Source: G963677085 sp963677085 (lineage in GTDB: Bacteria > Planctomycetota > Planctomycetia > Pirellulales > Thermoguttaceae). Taken from it: 64,000 nt of DNA. The stretch spans positions 186,001 to 250,000 of the forward strand of contig CAXXFH010000004.1 in the NCBI GenBank assembly GCA_963677085.2, written 5' to 3'. The translations under genes and the position numbers were made by a program. This document shows, in pieces, positions 1 to 9,330 of the stretch. Position 1 is the stretch's first letter; the number at the start of each line of letters is the position of its first letter. Under the pieces are notes generated by a model that was given only the letters and a program-made list of their open reading frames with translations, was not told where the DNA came from and made no database searches.

Positions 1-181
1 CTGCAATCCCCGCGCACTGCGTGAGGGTTACCTTGAAGCGCTCAACGCATACCTGGACGAGGTCCGACGGGGTTGCGTGCGACACAACGTAGACTACGCC
101 TTGGTGCGAACCAGCGAACCGCTCGACGCCGCCCTGGCAACTTACTTGAGTAACCGCCTAGGAACACATCATCGAAATTGA
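1..181 (+). CDS. DUF58 domain protein, C-terminal end (partial)
   Basis: Reading from base 2, 59 codons are open and end at TGA 179-181. The residues include ALREGYLEALNAYLDEVRR and end in LSNRLGTHHRN. The pattern of a final helix, then a short strand and 'TSEPLDAALATYLSNR', is typical of the C-terminus of DUF58 proteins, which in MoxR-type clusters sit directly before vWA proteins. The next gene, 104 bases downstream on the same strand, is exactly such a vWA protein, which supports the call. The start lies outside the window. The role (MoxR-AAA/vWA chaperone-like cluster) is inferred from family context only. Confidence 0.75.
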   Translation, partial: CNPRALREGYLEALNAYLDEVRRGCVRHNVDYALVRTSEPLDAALATYLSNRLGTHHRN

Positions 182-284
182 CACGTGTCAAGAGTTGAGA
201 GTTCGGTGCAGAGAGGCCCGAGCCCAAAGCCGCTATTCCACCCGGACTCCCAAAACCTAACCCCAAACGCCTAACTCCACTTCT

Positions 285-2513
285 ATGCCGTCCTTTGTTT
301 ATCCAGCTCTGCTCACCGGATTATGGATCGTTGCGATTCCGATCGTAATCCACCTGATCAACATGCTGCGTCATCGACGTGTGCAATGGGCGGCCATGGA
401 GTTTTTGCTCCAAAGCCAGAAGAAGAATCGCACGTGGATCGTGATGAAGCAACTGCTACTTCTGCTGTTGCGAATGGCCGTTGTCGCCCTGATTGTTCTG
501 ATGGTGGCGCGCCCCAAGCTACCCAACAAGTTTGGTCATCTGTTCGGCAGCACGAAAACGCATCACGTGGTGCTACTGGACGACAGTTTTTCCATGTCGG
601 ACCGTTGGGCCGACACCAACGCCTTCGACGAAGCCAAGCTGGTGATCGAACGGATCGGCACTGAAGCCGCCCGACGGATCGAGCCGCAAACCTTTACGCT
701 GCTGCGGTTTTCCCAAGCCCGACGAGTAGGGCAGGGCACCGACGCCGATCTGCTCGAACAACCAGTCGGAAGCCAATTCAGTGAACAACTCGAAGAAAAG
801 CTTCGCGAAATGACGGTCTCCCAGATGGCAGCCGGGCCAAGCCAAGCGCTGGAAGCCGTCCGGCAACTGGTCGGCGAGGATGAAGAAGAACGACGCATCG
901 TTTATATCATCTCCGACTTCCGCACCCGGCAATGGGACGATCCTACCGACATCCAACAACTGCTGCTTAAGCTCAATGAAGCCAACGCAGAAATCCATTT
1001 GATCAACTGCATCGAAAACGAGCGGCCCAATCTGGCGATCACGTCGCTGAAACCGGCCGAGGGGATTCGTGCCGCGGGCGTGCCGATGTTCATGGAAGTC
1101 GCCGTGAAAAACTTCGGCACCAACACGGCGAAAGAAGTTTCCGTGCAGCTTGAAGAAGACGGTCACGGCCGCCCGGCGGTGAAGATCCCCACGATCCCCC
1201 CAGGGCAAACCGTTACGGAACGTTTTCTCGTGCTCTTCCCCACCGAGGGTCAACATCAGGCCACCGCACGGCTGCAGAGCGATGCCATCGAGGTCGACAA
1301 CGCCCGTTACCGTGCTCTGAGTCTGCCGCCCGAGATTTCCGTGCTGCTGGTCGACGGTTCGCCCGGTGGCAACGACGCCCGATTCATTCAGATGGCCGCG
1401 TCGCCCGGGGGCGCCATTCGCACGGGCCTACGTGCGCAGATCGAATCGCCCCGTTTCCTTTCGCTCAACCCACTCGACAAGTTTCGTGCCGTGGGTCTGT
1501 TGAACATCGACCGGTTGGACCAGTCGTCGATCACCTCACTGCAAACCTACGTCGAGGGCGGCGGAGGATTGCTGGTTTTCCTCGGCGAGCAAACCGACAC
1601 GCGTTTCTTCAACAACCAGCTATACCGCAACGGCGAGGGCCTGTTCCCTGTGCCCTTGACTGGCATCGAGACAATGCTCATCGACCGGATCGAGAAAGCG
1701 CCCGACATCGAAGTCGACGACCACTTCATCTTTCGCGTCTTTGCAGGCAAGCGGAATACGTTTTTGAAAACGGTGCTCGTCGAGCGGTATTTCGGCGTTG
1801 CGCCCGACTGGAAACCGGCACCCGACTCGGGCGTTCGTGTAATCGCACGTCTCCGCAACGGCGCACCGTTGGTCGTAGAACGTCGCGTGGGCGAAGGTCG
1901 CGTTCTGGCCGTACTCACGACGGCTGCCCCGACATTCAACAATTGGGCGCGCAACCCCAGCTTTGTGATCGTCGTGCAAGACATGCTGGCTTATCTGACC
2001 AGTCGCGACAAAAGCGATACGAGCCACGCCGTGGGCGTGCCCTGGAAACTGCAATTTGATCCGGAACAATACCTGCCCGACGTGCAATTCACCCCGCCGG
2101 CCGAAGGAGCCGTGGCAAGCCTGCCCGGCAAAGCCGTGCGAACGGCCAAAGGCCTGCTTACAACCGAATTCACCCAGACCGACACGGCCGGCATTTACGA
2201 AGCCCGGCTGACGCAAACCAACGGTGCCACGGAGACGCTGCGTTTGGCGGTCAACGTAAATCCCGAAGAGGGCGATCTGAAAGCCGTCTCTGGCCCTCAA
2301 CTGGCAACGCGTCTGGAGGGAGTGAAATTCAACTACAAACAGGCTTCGATGTTCCAATACACCGCGGGGGAAACCGAAGGTAGCAACGTCTGGGAATGGC
2401 TGCTCGGCCTGCTGGTGCTGGCGCTGATCGCCGAACAGATTCTCGCTTGGTCGGCCAGTTATCATCCGCCTGTGAAAACTGCGGCCATGTTGGCCCGAGG
2501 AGGTGCTCGATGA
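285..2513 (+). CDS. BatA-like vWA membrane protein
   Basis: 742 aa. The N-terminus has the double-transmembrane 'BatA' module: a hydrophobic segment at about residues 5-25 followed by HLINMLRHRRVQWAAMEFLL, and a second segment at about 54-75. A von Willebrand factor A domain follows, with the MIDAS motif D99-D-S-F-S103 and an ISDFRTRQWDD strand end near residue 213. The middle holds beta-rich sequence and a glutamine-amidotransferase-like segment (VEGGGGLLVFLGEQ). A final membrane segment lies near residues 705-725 (WLLGLLVLALIAEQIL). It is probably held in the inner membrane with the vWA part on one face. The next gene overlaps by ATGA, so the two are likely co-translated. Confidence 0.85.
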   Translation: MPSFVYPALLTGLWIVAIPIVIHLINMLRHRRVQWAAMEFLLQSQKKNRTWIVMKQLLLLLLRMAVVALIVLMVARPKLPNKFGHLFGSTKTHHVVLLDDSFSMSDRWADTNAFDEAKLVIERIGTEAARRIEPQTFTLLRFSQARRVGQGTDADLLEQPVGSQFSEQLEEKLREMTVSQMAAGPSQALEAVRQLVGEDEEERRIVYIISDFRTRQWDDPTDIQQLLLKLNEANAEIHLINCIENERPNLAITSLKPAEGIRAAGVPMFMEVAVKNFGTNTAKEVSVQLEEDGHGRPAVKIPTIPPGQTVTERFLVLFPTEGQHQATARLQSDAIEVDNARYRALSLPPEISVLLVDGSPGGNDARFIQMAASPGGAIRTGLRAQIESPRFLSLNPLDKFRAVGLLNIDRLDQSSITSLQTYVEGGGGLLVFLGEQTDTRFFNNQLYRNGEGLFPVPLTGIETMLIDRIEKAPDIEVDDHFIFRVFAGKRNTFLKTVLVERYFGVAPDWKPAPDSGVRVIARLRNGAPLVVERRVGEGRVLAVLTTAAPTFNNWARNPSFVIVVQDMLAYLTSRDKSDTSHAVGVPWKLQFDPEQYLPDVQFTPPAEGAVASLPGKAVRTAKGLLTTEFTQTDTAGIYEARLTQTNGATETLRLAVNVNPEEGDLKAVSGPQLATRLEGVKFNYKQASMFQYTAGETEGSNVWEWLLGLLVLALIAEQILAWSASYHPPVKTAAMLARGGAR

Positions 2514-5032
2514 TTGCCACCTCCTTCCCACTTCTGGCCGTCGCCGGCGACGCCGCAACCGCTGCCGCTGAAGGCGTCACACGAACCACCTTCGAATGGG
2601 GACGCATCCAGCAGAATTCCGATTGGATTCTCCCGATCGCCGTTGTCGTGGCCCTGTTGTTTTTCGTCCGCTATATGTACCGGCGCGACGCCGTCGAGCT
2701 GCCGCGTCTGGTGAGTTGGCTGCTAACCTTTCTGCGTGCGGCGACCATCCTGGCCCTGTTGGTCCTTTATCTGCAACCGCAGTGGCGAACCGAACAAGAA
2801 CGGACCATCAACTCGCGAGCGTTGTTGCTGGTCGACACCAGCCTAAGCATGGGCCTGACCGACGCCCCGGCTACCACCGACGGCGGAACATCCAGCCGCG
2901 TGCAGCAGGTGAGCACCATGCTGGGCCAAACCGAACTGATCGACCAACTCCGGAAGGTCCACGACGTTTCCGTGTATCAGTTCAACGAGAGTCTCGACCA
3001 CGATCGGGTCCAGACCTTGCTGAAACGCGAGCAGCGGGAAGACGGAACCACCGACGACGTTGAAAATGGTTCCAACGATGAAGACACTCAGAACGCAACG
3101 AGCGCGGCCGACATCAATTGGAGCGAGTTTCTCGCCCCCGGCGGTGCGTCGACGCAAATTGGTTCGGCGCTGCGCCAACTGATCAACGACGAGAGTAATT
3201 CGCCCGTTTCCGGCATCATCGTCTTCAGCGACGGTGGCCAAAACGCGGGAGTCGCCCCGGAAGCCGCCGTGGAACTGGCCCGACGTGCCAATATCCCGCT
3301 GTTCACTGTGGGAATCGGCTCCGATCAGAAGCCCTCCAACGTGCGCGTTAGCGATCTGGTAGCGCCCGCCCGCGCCTACCCGGGCGACGACTACGTGGTG
3401 ACCGGCTATGTCCAAGCCCAACAGATGGCGGGCAAGGTGGTCGAAGTGCAACTGCTCTCCCGCGAGGCCCAACCGGGAACTTCCGGCGAACCGGGCACGG
3501 GCCAGATCGAACAAAGCCAACAAATCACCCTCGGCGACGACGGCGAAGTGATTCCCGTCAAATTCGAACTCACACCGGACGAAACGGGACGCCGCACGCT
3601 CTGCTTCCGTATCAACGCACCCGCGGGCGACGGTAACCCGAGCGACAACCTCCGCGAAGTGGATATCGACATCATCGATCGTAAGAGCCGCGTACTGTTG
3701 TTCGCCGGCGGCCCGATGCGCGACTACCGCTTCCTCCGCTCGTTGTTATTCCGCGACAAAGCCACCACGCTGGACATCTACCTGCAAACCGCGCAGCCGG
3801 GCATCTCCCAGGAAGCCGACACTCTGTTGGACGACTTCCCTGCCACACGTGAAGAAATGTTTCAATACGATTGCGTTATCGCCTTCGATCCCGACTGGCA
3901 GAAGCTCAGCGGTGCCCAACTTTCGCTTTTGGAAAACTGGGTGGCAGAACAAGGCGGAGGACTGATCCTGGTAGCCGGTCATGTCTACACCGGTCAGGCC
4001 ATTGCCGGATGGATCGAAGACGAAGCGATGGCCACCGTGCGTGCCCTGTATCCGGTGGAGTTCTACCGGCGATTTTCGACGGTCAACGCCGACATGTACA
4101 CGACCGACGAGCCCTGGCCGCTCGACTTCACCCGCGAAGGCTTCGAGGCCGAATACCTTTGGCTGGAGGACACGGCCAGTGCCGCACGCGAGGCCTGGGC
4201 CGGCTTCGAGGGTGTGTATAGCTTCTGTCCCGTTCGGGGTCCCAAACCGGCGGCCAGCGTGTTGGCGCGGTTTTCCGATCCCCGTACGGGCGAAGGTGAT
4301 TCGGCACCCGTATTTTTCGCCGAACAGTTCTACGGCTCCGGACGCGTGTTCTACATCGGTAGCGGCGAAATGTGGCGATTGCGGAAGCACGATCCGGCCT
4401 ACTTCGAACGCTTCTACACGAAGTTGGTGCGCCACGTGTCGCAGGGGCGACTGCTGCGCGGCTCCAGTCGTGGCGTGTTGTTGGTCGGCCAGGACCGCTA
4501 CTTGCTCGGCAGCACCGTGGAGATTCGTGCCCAATTGACCAATGCCCGTTTGGAACCGCTGACCGATCCCAGCGTCGACCTGCAAGTGATCCTCCCTAAC
4601 AGCAGCGTGCAAACGGTGCGACTACAACCCGACCCGGCCCGCGAAGGCACCTACGTGGGCCGTTTTCAGGTGCTCGACGAAGGCTCCTACCGGCTCGAAC
4701 TGGCCATCCCCGAAAGTGAAGACGAACGGTTGACGCGCCGCCTTCAGGTTCGCGTTCCCGATCTAGAGCGGGAAAATCCCCAGCGCAACGACGCCGTGTT
4801 GAGCCGTTTGGCGGTCGCCACGGGAGGAAAGTACTTCGTCGGGCTCAACGAACTGCTTACCGGTGCCGAATTGCCGATCGTCAAGATGCTGAAAGACCGC
4901 ACCAAAACCATCATCCTCACCGCTCCGCCCGACAAACTCTGGGAACAAACGTGGCTGAAATGGATGATGCTTACGTTGTGTGGATTACTTTGTCTGGAAT
5001 GGTTGATCCGGCGACTATTGAAATTGGCGTAA
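2510..5032 (+). CDS. vWA domain membrane protein
   Basis: 840 aa. The start chosen is the ATG overlapping the previous stop (ATGA), with AGGAGG at 2498-2503. Two membrane segments (about residues 38-55 and 70-90) precede a vWA domain with MIDAS D109-T-S-L-S113 and a SGIIVFSDGGQNAG strand. The acidic loop after the MIDAS (DDVENGSNDEDTQN) is an insertion. After the vWA domain come CARDB/Ig-like beta regions and a gatase-like segment (EQGGGLILVAGHVYTG); a last membrane helix (WLKWMMLTLCGLLCLEWLI) lies at the C-terminus. The layout parallels the preceding vWA protein, so the pair may act together. Function is unknown beyond the MoxR/DUF58/vWA association. Confidence 0.82.
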   Translation: MIATSFPLLAVAGDAATAAAEGVTRTTFEWGRIQQNSDWILPIAVVVALLFFVRYMYRRDAVELPRLVSWLLTFLRAATILALLVLYLQPQWRTEQERTINSRALLLVDTSLSMGLTDAPATTDGGTSSRVQQVSTMLGQTELIDQLRKVHDVSVYQFNESLDHDRVQTLLKREQREDGTTDDVENGSNDEDTQNATSAADINWSEFLAPGGASTQIGSALRQLINDESNSPVSGIIVFSDGGQNAGVAPEAAVELARRANIPLFTVGIGSDQKPSNVRVSDLVAPARAYPGDDYVVTGYVQAQQMAGKVVEVQLLSREAQPGTSGEPGTGQIEQSQQITLGDDGEVIPVKFELTPDETGRRTLCFRINAPAGDGNPSDNLREVDIDIIDRKSRVLLFAGGPMRDYRFLRSLLFRDKATTLDIYLQTAQPGISQEADTLLDDFPATREEMFQYDCVIAFDPDWQKLSGAQLSLLENWVAEQGGGLILVAGHVYTGQAIAGWIEDEAMATVRALYPVEFYRRFSTVNADMYTTDEPWPLDFTREGFEAEYLWLEDTASAAREAWAGFEGVYSFCPVRGPKPAASVLARFSDPRTGEGDSAPVFFAEQFYGSGRVFYIGSGEMWRLRKHDPAYFERFYTKLVRHVSQGRLLRGSSRGVLLVGQDRYLLGSTVEIRAQLTNARLEPLTDPSVDLQVILPNSSVQTVRLQPDPAREGTYVGRFQVLDEGSYRLELAIPESEDERLTRRLQVRVPDLERENPQRNDAVLSRLAVATGGKYFVGLNELLTGAELPIVKMLKDRTKTIILTAPPDKLWEQTWLKWMMLTLCGLLCLEWLIRRLLKLA

Positions 5033-5056
5033 CGACTTACTCGAACATACGCTGGT

Positions 5057-7411
5057 ATGGCAACAACGAGCATTAAACCACCGACCGAACTGGCTCCGGC
5101 GATTACGTCGCTTCTGGCGACGCTCCGCGCCCGCGTGCGACGCTACGTCTGGCTCGAAGGTATTTGTACGAGCATCACCTGGCTGGGTATCGCGTTTTGG
5201 GCCAGCCTGATGATCGACTATCTCTTCGAACCGCCGCCGGCCGTTCGCGTGCTGATGCTTTTGGGCATACTGGCAGTGCTGGTGGGTATTGTCGTTCGGT
5301 TGATCGGACGTCGAGCCTTCGTTCCGCTGACCGACTCCAACATGGCCACCGTGCTCGAACGCCGCTTTGGTGGCCTGGAAGACTACCTGCTAACTTCCGT
5401 GGTGCTAAACGACGGCTGCCACGATCGCGAGATCTTCAACGAGCAAATGCTCGACCGCACTAGCCGTGAAGCCGCCCAACGAGTCGGCATGGTCAATCTC
5501 GACGACGTTTTCGACGATGTCCCCCTGCGCCGCGTAATGGCTTCGGCCATCCTGTTGAGCGCCACCATTGTAACCCTGGGGGCGTTGGCGCCCTCGGCTT
5601 TCGGTATGTGGGCGAAACGCACCTTGTTGATGTCCAACGAACTCTGGCCGCGGCAGTGCACTCTACTAATCGATGGGTTCGACGAAGACTCCCGCGTGAA
5701 AAAGGTCGCCCGCGGTGCCGACTTGGAAATCATCGCCCGGGCCGATACCGGTGCCCCGCTCGTTCCCCAGGTGGTGCAGGTGCGTTACCGGACCGAAGGC
5801 GGTGCCCGAGGGCGTGCCACGATGAACCGCTTAGGCGACGCATTGGCCTCCGGCGAGCCGTTTCAGGAATATTCCCACACGTTCCAGGGCATCCTGGCAC
5901 CGATCGATTTCGACGTATACGGCGGCGACGACTCGGTCCGCGACCTGCGGATCGAGGTCGTCGACAGCCCCACGATCGTCGACATGCAGTTGGAATGCCA
6001 CTATCCCGAATACACCAACCACCCGACGCGCGCCCTGCCGGTGACCGGCGTGATGCAAATTCCGCAGGGCACGAAGATCACCGTGCGGTCGAAGTCGAAC
6101 AAAGACCTCCTTCGCGTTCAGATCGACAACGTCGAGCAAGAAGAAGTTACGCCGCGCACGGTGCTCGACTCCAGCCGGCTGGCCGCCACGCCGCGCGAGT
6201 TCGCCTACACCATTGCCGCCTTGGCCAAAGACACCACGCTCATGTTCACGCTCTCCGACACCGACGGCATCACGAGCCGCGAACCGGTGCGATTGAATCT
6301 CGTGGCCGTGGCCGACCAACCGCCCTCGCTCGACGTACAGCTTCGCGGCATCGGTACGGCAGTTACACCCGAGGTTCGGATTCCCGTCGCCGGAACCGTG
6401 TCCGACGATTTCGGCGTCGACAAGGTCTGGTTCGAGTACGCCCTGGAAGACTTCCCGCCGAAGACACACGCCCTGAGCATCCCGGCCGGCTATCCCACCG
6501 AGTTTGAACTGAACGACGCCGTCTTGGATCTTGGCAACAAGGGTTTTCGCCCAGGCCAGAAGCTATTGGTGAACCTCAAGGCGGTCGACCGCTACAACCT
6601 AACGCCTGCCGAAAACGTCGGTAGCAGCGAACGGTGGCTGCTGGACGTAGTCACGGCCGACGAACTCCGCCAGATGCTCGAGATGCGCGAAGTGGTGTTG
6701 CGACAGCGGTTTGAGACAATCATCAACGAAGTGGCCGAAACACGCGACCTGCTGTTGGATATCAACCTCGACGACGCTGCCGCCGACGGCGAAAACGCCG
6801 TGGAAGATGACGAGGCGAACGACGCCGAGGCAACACCCGACGGGCAACCGCCCCACGACGGCTCCGAACCGGGCGATACCAAACCAACGCCTGACGGCAA
6901 CGAGCCGGGCGACACGGCCGGCACTCAACCGGGCACCACTCCCATGCAACAGCTTGCCCTACGCACGCTGAAAGTGGAGCGAGCGTTGACGAACGCGCGT
7001 AAAAGTACGCACGAAACCCAAGGAGTCGCCGACGCGTTCGACGACATCCACCAGCAGATGATCAACAACAGCATCGACACCGAGGAACTCAACCGCCGGT
7101 TGCACGACGGGATTGTCGAGCCGTTGAATTTCGTCGCCCAACAGATGTTTCCCGAGTTGGAACGGCGTCTGGTGGATCTGGAGAAGAACCTCAACAATCC
7201 CGCGTTGGCGGCCCCAAAACGTGAAGCGGCTCGTCAGCAGGCCAGCGATTTGCTGCTGGCCATGCAAAAGGTACTAGACCGCATGATTGAGCTCCGCGAC
7301 TACAAGGAACTCGTCGAACTGCTCCGCACAATTATCGATCTGCAAGAGGACCTCAGCGAGCAGACGAAGAAACGTCAACAAGACAAACTTCGTGAACTCC
7401 TGGAGGACTAA
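5057..7411 (+). CDS. large membrane protein of the vWA cluster, function unknown
   Basis: 784 aa. There are three hydrophobic segments: residues about 36-58, 63-85 and 155-180 (RRVMASAILLSATIVTLGAL). A long periplasmic-type beta-rich middle part follows (FDVYGGDDSVRDLRIEVVDS). Near residues 570-635 there is an acidic Pro/Gly linker with repeated PDG(N/Q)xPxD units. The last 150 residues are predicted coiled coil. Planctomycete vWA clusters commonly carry such a large uncharacterised membrane protein here. It starts 24 bases after the previous gene and ends 3 bases before the next, so it belongs to the same transcription unit. No enzymatic motif was seen. Confidence 0.75.
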   Translation: MATTSIKPPTELAPAITSLLATLRARVRRYVWLEGICTSITWLGIAFWASLMIDYLFEPPPAVRVLMLLGILAVLVGIVVRLIGRRAFVPLTDSNMATVLERRFGGLEDYLLTSVVLNDGCHDREIFNEQMLDRTSREAAQRVGMVNLDDVFDDVPLRRVMASAILLSATIVTLGALAPSAFGMWAKRTLLMSNELWPRQCTLLIDGFDEDSRVKKVARGADLEIIARADTGAPLVPQVVQVRYRTEGGARGRATMNRLGDALASGEPFQEYSHTFQGILAPIDFDVYGGDDSVRDLRIEVVDSPTIVDMQLECHYPEYTNHPTRALPVTGVMQIPQGTKITVRSKSNKDLLRVQIDNVEQEEVTPRTVLDSSRLAATPREFAYTIAALAKDTTLMFTLSDTDGITSREPVRLNLVAVADQPPSLDVQLRGIGTAVTPEVRIPVAGTVSDDFGVDKVWFEYALEDFPPKTHALSIPAGYPTEFELNDAVLDLGNKGFRPGQKLLVNLKAVDRYNLTPAENVGSSERWLLDVVTADELRQMLEMREVVLRQRFETIINEVAETRDLLLDINLDDAAADGENAVEDDEANDAEATPDGQPPHDGSEPGDTKPTPDGNEPGDTAGTQPGTTPMQQLALRTLKVERALTNARKSTHETQGVADAFDDIHQQMINNSIDTEELNRRLHDGIVEPLNFVAQQMFPELERRLVDLEKNLNNPALAAPKREAARQQASDLLLAMQKVLDRMIELRDYKELVELLRTIIDLQEDLSEQTKKRQQDKLRELLED

Positions 7412-7414
7412 CCA

Positions 7415-9235
7415 ATGCAACGCCTCATTTCTCAAATACCCCGGGCACCCGGCCTCGGCTGGTTGCTGATTACCGTGGCCTTCGGCTGTTTGTGTTTTGG
7501 GCCGCTGGGTTCGGGGCCTCTCAAGGCCGACGACACCGACATCGGTGCAGAAGCCGCCGGTGAAAACTCCGAATCGCCAAAGGATTTCAGCCCAGAAGAA
7601 CAACTTGCGTTGGAACAGGAGCAACTGGCCGAACGGTATCGGCATCTCGATCGGATGCTCCAACGGATGCACGATTTGACCAAGGGCACCGATCCACATC
7701 GGGCCGCGTTGATCTTCAAAGCCCGAGAACTCGGCAACAAACAGCTCATCGATCAACAGTTTCTTGCGCTGGTCGAACTGCTCAAAAAAGACCAGTTGTC
7801 GCGAGCCGCCGAAAACCAACAAGACCTGGTGAAAGACCTCAAGGGCCTGCTCGAACTGCTCACCAGCGACGACCGAGCAAAACGCCTGGCCAGCCAGAAA
7901 GCACGGCTCCGGCAGTACATCAAGCAGGTCAACCGTCTGATCAAGCAGCAGAAAGACGTCCAAGGCCGCACGGCCGGCGGCGACGATGCCGGTCGTCTGG
8001 CCGGTGAACAAGGAAAACTAGCCAAAAACACGGGCGACCTGGCCGACAAAGTCCGCCAAACCGAAGAAGGCGCCGCCCCCCAGGGCCAAGCTGAAAGCAA
8101 GGACCAAGCCAAGGGCGAAGGTAAGGGCGAAGGTAAGGGCGAAGGTAAGGGCGAAGGTAAGGGCGAAGGTAAGGGCGAGGGTCAAGGCGAGGGTCAGGGT
8201 CAAGGCGAGGGTCAGGGTCAGGGTCAGGGTCAGGGTCAGGGTCAGGGTCAGGGTCAGGGTCAGGGTCAGGGTCAGGGTCAGGGTCAAGGTCAGGGTCAAG
8301 GTCAGGGTCAAGGTCAAGGTCAAGGTCAGGGTCAAGGTCAGGGTCAAGGTCAAGGTCAGGGCCAAGGTCAAGGACAAGGTCAAGGTCAGGACCAGGGTCA
8401 ACAGGAACAACAAGAGTCGAATCCTGCTCGTCAGCGACTTGAAGAAGCCCAAAAGCGCATGGAGGAAGCCCAGAAAAAACTCGAGGAGGCCCAACGCGAT
8501 GGTGCCGAAGACGCCCAACAACGTGCACTCGACGAACTGCAAGCCGCCAAGGCCGAACTGGAACGAATCCTCCGCCAACTGCGTGAGGAGGAAATCGAGC
8601 GAATGCTGGCCATGCTCGAAGCGCGTTTCCGCAAAATGCTCCAAATGCAGCGCGAGGTTTACGACGGCACCGTCCTGCTGGGCAAAGTCCCTGAGGCCGA
8701 CCGCTCCCATAACCACGACATTCAGGCTCGTCGTTTAAGCAACAAGGAAACCAAGATCGTTGTCGAAGTCGACAAGGCACTGCTTCTGCTCCGCGAAGAC
8801 GGCACGGCCGTCGCCTTTCCCGAAGCGGTCGACCAACTCCGCGAAGACATGCAACAGGTCGTCCTCCGGCTGGCTCAAACCAAGGTGGACAACATCACTC
8901 AGGCTATCGAAGAAGACATCATCGCCGCCCTGGAAGAAATGATCGACGCGCTCGAAAAGGCCCAAAAGGACAACGAGGAAAAGAAACAACAGCAAGGACA
9001 AGGCCAGGGCGAGCAGCAGGATCCGGCCCTGGTCGATATGCTGGCCGAAGTGAAAATGATCAGGGCGTTACAGATGCGCGTCAATCGGCGCACCCAACGC
9101 TACGCCAAACTGCTGACGAAAGACGAAAACCAAGCAGATACGGCCGATCTTGTTTCGGCACTTCAGCGTTTGGCCGAACGGGAACAACGGATTTACCGCG
9201 TCACTCGCGATCTGGAATTAGGGAAGAACAAATGA
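7415..9235 (+). CDS. secreted coiled-coil protein with long Gly-Gln repeat
   Basis: 606 aa. The start ATG has GGAGGA seven bases upstream, inside the end of the previous gene. The N-terminus looks like a signal peptide (GWLLITVAFGCLCF). Residues about 60-230 and 330-600 are highly charged, Gln/Glu/Lys-rich helical sequence, probably coiled coil. Between them (about residues 233-328) lies a low-complexity array: first Lys-Gly-Glu-Gly units, then several dozen Gly-Gln dipeptides. The array is encoded by a 6-bp repeat, so length changes would stay in frame. It is likely an extracytoplasmic scaffold partner of the vWA proteins; this is inference. Confidence 0.75.
   Translation: MQRLISQIPRAPGLGWLLITVAFGCLCFGPLGSGPLKADDTDIGAEAAGENSESPKDFSPEEQLALEQEQLAERYRHLDRMLQRMHDLTKGTDPHRAALIFKARELGNKQLIDQQFLALVELLKKDQLSRAAENQQDLVKDLKGLLELLTSDDRAKRLASQKARLRQYIKQVNRLIKQQKDVQGRTAGGDDAGRLAGEQGKLAKNTGDLADKVRQTEEGAAPQGQAESKDQAKGEGKGEGKGEGKGEGKGEGKGEGQGEGQGQGEGQGQGQGQGQGQGQGQGQGQGQGQGQGQGQGQGQGQGQGQGQGQGQGQGQGQGQGQGQGQDQGQQEQQESNPARQRLEEAQKRMEEAQKKLEEAQRDGAEDAQQRALDELQAAKAELERILRQLREEEIERMLAMLEARFRKMLQMQREVYDGTVLLGKVPEADRSHNHDIQARRLSNKETKIVVEVDKALLLLREDGTAVAFPEAVDQLREDMQQVVLRLAQTKVDNITQAIEEDIIAALEEMIDALEKAQKDNEEKKQQQGQGQGEQQDPALVDMLAEVKMIRALQMRVNRRTQRYAKLLTKDENQADTADLVSALQRLAEREQRIYRVTRDLELGKNK
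8111..8400 (+). repeat. in-gene 6/12-bp tandem array coding (KGEG)n then (GQ)n
   Basis: About 290 bases of near-perfect short tandem repeat. Six copies of a 12-mer (aagggcgaaggt) are followed by a long run of the hexamer ggtcag/ggtcaa. The a/g wobble at the third base breaks up perfect identity in the later part. The unit is a multiple of three, so slippage changes protein length without a frameshift. Confidence 0.95.
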
Positions 9236-9281
9236 TCCGCTCAAAATCTTTCCGACTCACAACGTGCACAAAGAAACGTCT

Positions 9282-9319
9282 CCCCTCTCCCTCAGGGAGA
9301 GGGGCCGGAGGTGAGGGCA
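9282..9319. repeat. interspersed palindromic repeat (CCCCTCTCCC family), copy 1
   Basis: The copy is a hairpin, CCCCTCTCCC-TCA-GGGAGAGGGG, followed by a GGTGAGGGC tail. The same unit recurs at 16520-16559 and 39270-39306. Here it lies between the stop of the previous gene and the likely start of the next, and its GGAGGTGAGG tail is the only Shine-Dalgarno-like sequence before that start. Confidence 0.85.
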
Positions 9320-9330
9320 TTTTCGTGACA

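Noticed and set aside
573..1256. Minus-strand frames opposite the first vWA gene
   Set aside because: They lie fully antisense to a conserved protein, show no domain and have no ribosome site.
7941..8780. Antisense frames across the Gly-Gln array (Leu-Thr or Asp-Pro repeats)
   Set aside because: The tandem array is open on both strands by its composition; only the plus frame has a signal peptide and proper context.
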